Shown: piece by piece, positions 61,195 to 64,000 of the stretch
How positions within the stretch are numbered: position 1 is the stretch's first letter
How the letters are laid out: every line of letters starts with the position of its first letter
Source of the DNA: Nitrospirillum sp034427435
Lineage (GTDB): Bacteria > Pseudomonadota > Alphaproteobacteria > Azospirillales > Azospirillaceae
Assembly: GCF_034427435.1 (NCBI RefSeq)
Contig: NZ_JAXQNP010000003.1
Location: 1,550,001-1,614,000, forward strand
Direction: 5' to 3'
DNA: 64,000 bases
Translations under genes and position numbers: made by a program
Notes under the pieces: generated by a model
The model's input: only the letters and a program-made list of their open reading frames with translations
What the model was told of the DNA's origin: nothing
Database searches by the model: none

Positions 61195-62073
61195 ATGACG
61201 GGGGCGATGCGGGCCAGCGATGGGAACAGGGGGCAGGACGGGGACACCGCGTCCCGCCTGCCGGCCATCCACAGCGCCCTCTACCGGGGGGTGGTGGCGC
61301 ACCGCCGTACCTGGCCGCGCCATCATTACTTACGGTATCGCGTCTGGTCCATGGTGCTCGACCTGGATGAACTGCCGGTTCTGCACCAGCGGCTGCGCCT
61401 GTTTTCGTACAACCGCTTCAACCTCCTGTCCTTCCATGACGCCGACCACGGCGATGGGTCGGGCCAGCCCTTGGGCGCCCAGGTGGCGCGCCTGCTGGCG
61501 GAGGCGGATGCCGGTTATGACGGCGGGCCCATCCGGCTGTGGTGCATGCCCCGGGTGCTGGGCTATGTCTTCAACCCCCTCAGCATCTATTTCTGTCACC
61601 GCCGCGACGGATCGCTGTGCGCCCTGGTGCATGAGGTGAACAACACCTTCGGGCTGCGCCATAGCTATGTCATCCCCGTCGATGCCGGGGCCGGGGGCCT
61701 GGTGCGCCAGCGCTGCGCCAAGCGCCTGCATGTCTCCCCCTTCATGGACATGGATGCGCGGTACGACTTCCGCATCGCGCCCCCCGCGGACAGCTTGAGC
61801 GTCGCCATTCAGGTGCGCCGGGGCCGGGAGGATCGGGGCGATGGCCCATCTGTCCCCATCCTGTCCGCCTGGTTCACCGGCCGGCGCCAGGCGTTGGACG
61901 ATGCCGCCATCCTGTCCGCCTGGGCGGCGCACCCTCTGCTTACCCTCAAGGTGATGGCCGCCATCCACTGGCAGGCTCTCAAGCTGTGGCTGAAGGGTGT
62001 CGGCTTCCGTCCCAGCCCGCCGGCGCCGTCCCAGCCTGTCACCATCGTTTCTCCCGCTGACTCCGGCCTGTAG
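61195..62073 (+). CDS. DUF1365 family protein
   Basis: A 292-residue protein from the ATG at 61195, which is 9 nt after GGGAGGG; an ATG at 61186 directly abuts that site. Family motifs: SALYRGVVAHRRTWPRHHYL, LFSYNRFNLLSFHDADHGDG, YVFNPLSIYFCHR and EVNNTFGLRHSYVIP. DUF1365 genes commonly neighbour cyclopropane synthase genes; the role is thought to be in modifying membrane lipids but no reaction is established. It is 13 nt before cfa. Confidence 0.92.
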   Translation: MTGAMRASDGNRGQDGDTASRLPAIHSALYRGVVAHRRTWPRHHYLRYRVWSMVLDLDELPVLHQRLRLFSYNRFNLLSFHDADHGDGSGQPLGAQVARLLAEADAGYDGGPIRLWCMPRVLGYVFNPLSIYFCHRRDGSLCALVHEVNNTFGLRHSYVIPVDAGAGGLVRQRCAKRLHVSPFMDMDARYDFRIAPPADSLSVAIQVRRGREDRGDGPSVPILSAWFTGRRQALDDAAILSAWAAHPLLTLKVMAAIHWQALKLWLKGVGFRPSPPAPSQPVTIVSPADSGL

Positions 62074-62086
62074 GACCTCTCCGCCC

Positions 62087-63310
62087 ATGTCTACCTTGGA
62101 TCTCTCTTCCAAATCCCCGACCTCGGCGCAGCCTTTGCGGCGGCTGGCGGCTCATTTGCTGTCGCGCGTCATGGCCCGTGTGTCGGCTGGACGGATCACG
62201 GTGCAACTGCCCGACGGCACCCGCCTGACGCGCCAGGCCGCCCATCCCGGGCCGGACGGCGTGCTGGAGATCCACCGCTGGCGGGCTGTGCGGCGCCTGG
62301 CGTTTGGCGGGGACGTGGCCTTCGCCGAGGCCTATGCCGATGGCGATTGGTCCAGCCCCGACCTGCCGGCGCTGCTGGAACTGGCGGCGCGCAACATCAG
62401 CCGGCTGGATGGCGCCTTCGCCGGCACGCCCCTGGCCCGCATGGTCAAGACTCTGGTGCATCGTGGCCGCGCCAACACGCGCAAGGGCAGCCGCCGCAAC
62501 ATCATGGCCCACTATGATCTGGGCAATGATTTCTACGCCCGCTGGCTGGACCGGGGCATGGCCTATTCCTCCGCCCTGTACACCGCCGCCGACCAGACGC
62601 TGGAGGCGGCGCAGGACGTCAAGCTGGACCGTATCGTGCAGCTTCTGGGCCTCAGCGGCCGGGAACAGGTGCTGGAGATCGGCTGCGGCTGGGGCGGCCT
62701 GGCGGAGCGGATCGCGCGTGCGGGCTGCCATGTCACCGGCCTGACGCTGTCGCCGTCGCAACTGGCCGTGGCCCAGGACCGGCTGGCCAAGGCCGGCCTG
62801 GAGGTCAGGGCCGACCTGCGTCTGCAGGATTACCGCGACGTCACCGGCACCTATGACCGCATCGTCTCCATCGAGATGCTGGAGGCGGTGGGCGAGCGCT
62901 ACTGGCCCGTCTATTTCCAGACGCTGCGCCGGCGCCTGTCCGATCAGGGTGTCGCCGTGCTGCAGGTCATCACCATCGACGAATCCCGCTTCGAGCACTA
63001 CCGCCGCGAGGTCGACTTCATCCAGCGCCACGTCTTCCCCGGCGGCATGCTGCCGTCGCCCTCGCGCCTGGTGCGGGAGGCCGAGGCCGCCGGCCTGCGC
63101 CTGGAGGGGGCGGAGACGTTCGGCGACAGCTACGCGCGCACGCTGGCGGAATGGCGCCAGCGCTTCCACGCCGCCTGGACGGATATCCACGCCATGGGCT
63201 TCCCGCCCCATTTCCGCCGGCTGTGGGACTACTACCTGGCGTACTGCGAGGCGGGTTTCCGCGCCGGCGTGATCGATGTCGGCCTGTACCGCCTGGTGCC
63301 GGCGGCCTGA
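62087..63310 (+). CDS. cfa: Cyclopropane-fatty-acyl-phospholipid synthase
   Basis: A 407-residue SAM-dependent enzyme that adds a methylene across acyl double bonds in membrane lipids (or a furan-forming relative). The N-terminal domain includes AYADGDWSSPDLPALLELAA; the motif NIMAHYDLGNDFYARWLDRG precedes SAM motif I VLEIGCGWGGLAE (about 195-207). Later motifs are GLTLSPSQLAVAQDRL, IVSIEMLEAVGERYWP and HVFPGGMLPSP. Length is normal. Controlled, with DUF1365, by the RpoE-type promoter at 61121. Confidence 0.94.
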   Translation: MSTLDLSSKSPTSAQPLRRLAAHLLSRVMARVSAGRITVQLPDGTRLTRQAAHPGPDGVLEIHRWRAVRRLAFGGDVAFAEAYADGDWSSPDLPALLELAARNISRLDGAFAGTPLARMVKTLVHRGRANTRKGSRRNIMAHYDLGNDFYARWLDRGMAYSSALYTAADQTLEAAQDVKLDRIVQLLGLSGREQVLEIGCGWGGLAERIARAGCHVTGLTLSPSQLAVAQDRLAKAGLEVRADLRLQDYRDVTGTYDRIVSIEMLEAVGERYWPVYFQTLRRRLSDQGVAVLQVITIDESRFEHYRREVDFIQRHVFPGGMLPSPSRLVREAEAAGLRLEGAETFGDSYARTLAEWRQRFHAAWTDIHAMGFPPHFRRLWDYYLAYCEAGFRAGVIDVGLYRLVPAA

Positions 63311-63347
63311 GTTGGGACGAACCGTCCCTGGAGAAAAGTGAAAAGGA

Positions 63348-63361
63348 CTGATCCGGATCAA
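63348..63361 (+). promoter_or_regulatory. Candidate FNR/FixK-type box
   Basis: CTGAT, CCGG, ATCAA (63348-63361) differs from TTGAT-N4-ATCAA at one base. Its centre is 65 nt before the ATG at 63420, suitable for activation near -41.5. The overlap with a TGATCC word is noted. Confidence 0.5.
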
Positions 63362-63419
63362 GCGGTGCGGCCGGCACATGGTTTATGGCTGAGGCAAATC
63401 CTGATCCGGACATCGTCCC

Positions 63420-64000
63420 ATGCACGACCACCTGTCCATGCTGCAGTCAGCGCCGTTGAGCTTGCCCGCCCTGATGGCCGCCGTGTTCATGGCCGGCCTG
63501 ACGGGCGGCTTCGGCCATTGCGTCGGCATGTGCGGCCCCTTCGTGCTGGCGCAGGTGGGCGCGGGGGAGGCGGCGGGCCCGGCGCTGACACGCCCCGCCG
63601 GTGCCTTGCTGTTGCCCTATCACCTGGGCCGCATGACCACCTACGCCGCCTTGGGCGCCGTCGCCGGCGGCTTATCCGGCCTTGTCGTGCGGGCGACGGA
63701 ATATCGTTGGCTGCTGGCGGTGTTTCTGGGGATCGCGGCCCTGCTGTTCCTGCGCCAGGGCCTGGCCGGGCTTGGCCGGGTGGCGCCCCGCCTGGTACGC
63801 TTGGTGCCGGCCGGGCGCTTCAGCCTGGGGACGGCGGGGGCGGCGCGCCTGACGGCGGCGCTGGCCCGGCCGCTGCGCCGGCTGTTCGCCGACCCGCGCG
63901 GCCTCAACGGCTATCTTCTCGGTGTGCTGCTGGGCTTCATCCCCTGCGGCATGGTCTATGCGGCGCTGGCGGCGGCGGTCAGCAGCGGTTCCGCCGGCGG
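63420..64000 (+). CDS. TauE/SafE-like (DsbD_2-type) membrane protein, partial
   Basis: 193 codons lie before the window edge; the gene continues. The ATG at 63420 starts MHDHLSMLQSAPLSLPALMA. The first membrane segment holds FMAGLTGGFGHCVGMCGPFV and a later one GFIPCGMVYAALAAAV; these paired Cys-Gly motifs are those of the DsbD_2/TauE-SafE-like family often found with cbb3 oxidase maturation and copper or cytochrome c biogenesis genes. The FNR-type box upstream agrees with a low-oxygen role. Function is inferred from the family only. Confidence 0.85.
   Translation, partial: MHDHLSMLQSAPLSLPALMAAVFMAGLTGGFGHCVGMCGPFVLAQVGAGEAAGPALTRPAGALLLPYHLGRMTTYAALGAVAGGLSGLVVRATEYRWLLAVFLGIAALLFLRQGLAGLGRVAPRLVRLVPAGRFSLGTAGAARLTAALARPLRRLFADPRGLNGYLLGVLLGFIPCGMVYAALAAAVSSGSAG

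Noticed and set aside
1..64000. tRNA, rRNA, CRISPR, insertion sequences or att sites
   Set aside because: Reading through the window I saw no cloverleaf-like conserved tRNA sequence, regular spacer-repeat pattern, transposase or integrase. A covariance-model scan (tRNAscan/Infernal) would be decisive and could not be run.

Overview
The window is GC-rich (roughly two thirds G+C by eye), Gram-negative, chromosomal DNA. A cytochrome bo3 oxidase operon next to a RegB/RegA-type redox pair, an RpoE/ChrR-type sigma/anti-sigma operon facing a cyclopropane-fatty-acid synthase operon, FadR-type regulators and TonB-dependent uptake point to an alphaproteobacterium. Rhodospirillales/Azospirillaceae is my best guess, from gene content only. 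I found no rRNA, tRNA, CRISPR array, transposase or phage module.

Layout. 1-3.1 kb: start of a sulfatase gene, a sensor kinase/response regulator pair and a lipoprotein (all minus). 3.8-5.1 kb: a secreted beta-helix protein ending at a bidirectional terminator. 5.1-8.8 kb: alpha/beta hydrolase, Dps, a frameshifted pirin gene and its divergent LysR regulator. 8.9-12.5 kb: a giant winged-helix/STAND ATPase/TPR regulator and an SDR. 12.6-18.6 kb: cyoABCD followed on the same strand by regB-regA. 19.2-26.4 kb: a FadR-type GntR repressor and a divergent four-gene acyl-CoA degradation operon (SDR, acyl-CoA dehydrogenase, thiolase, FadB-like protein). 26.8-30.9 kb: small secreted protein, porin, purple-acid-phosphatase-like enzyme of lower GC. 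31.1-38.7 kb: a likely plant-phenolic-ester locus (tandem-domain GntR regulator, TonB receptor, tannase-family esterase, SnoaL-like protein, divergent MHS transporter). 38.7-51.4 kb: PEBP protein, a second giant winged-helix/STAND regulator, TetR, lipoprotein, SDR, Gfo/Idh/MocA oxidoreductase, DHA2 exporter, ribH, MaoC/HxlR divergent pair, EAL phosphodiesterase. 51.5-57.7 kb: di-haem peroxidase divergent from a phospholipase C/AcpA-type phosphoesterase, a phosphopantetheinyl transferase and a DEAD-box helicase. 57.8-64 kb: DUF2177 protein, lipoprotein, DUF1295-chrR-rpoE, divergent DUF1365-cfa, and the start of a TauE/SafE-like membrane protein.

The best-supported circuits are: (1) RpoE-ChrR with two divergent TGATCC/GTATAG promoters driving its own operon and DUF1365-cfa; (2) the tandem GntR/TonB receptor/tannase/MHS locus with an inverted repeat between the regulator and the transporter; (3) the FadR-type beta-oxidation cluster, with an 11-bp word found on both sides of the regulator gene; (4) the MaoC/HxlR pair with a perfect 17-bp palindrome.

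Three genes (pirin, metallophosphoesterase, DUF1295) each look one base short in or beside a homopolymer run. This is either real decay or, more likely, residual sequencing error. I did not find a clearly new multi-gene system; the most unusual protein architecture is the duplicated GntR regulator at 35.8-37.2 kb.
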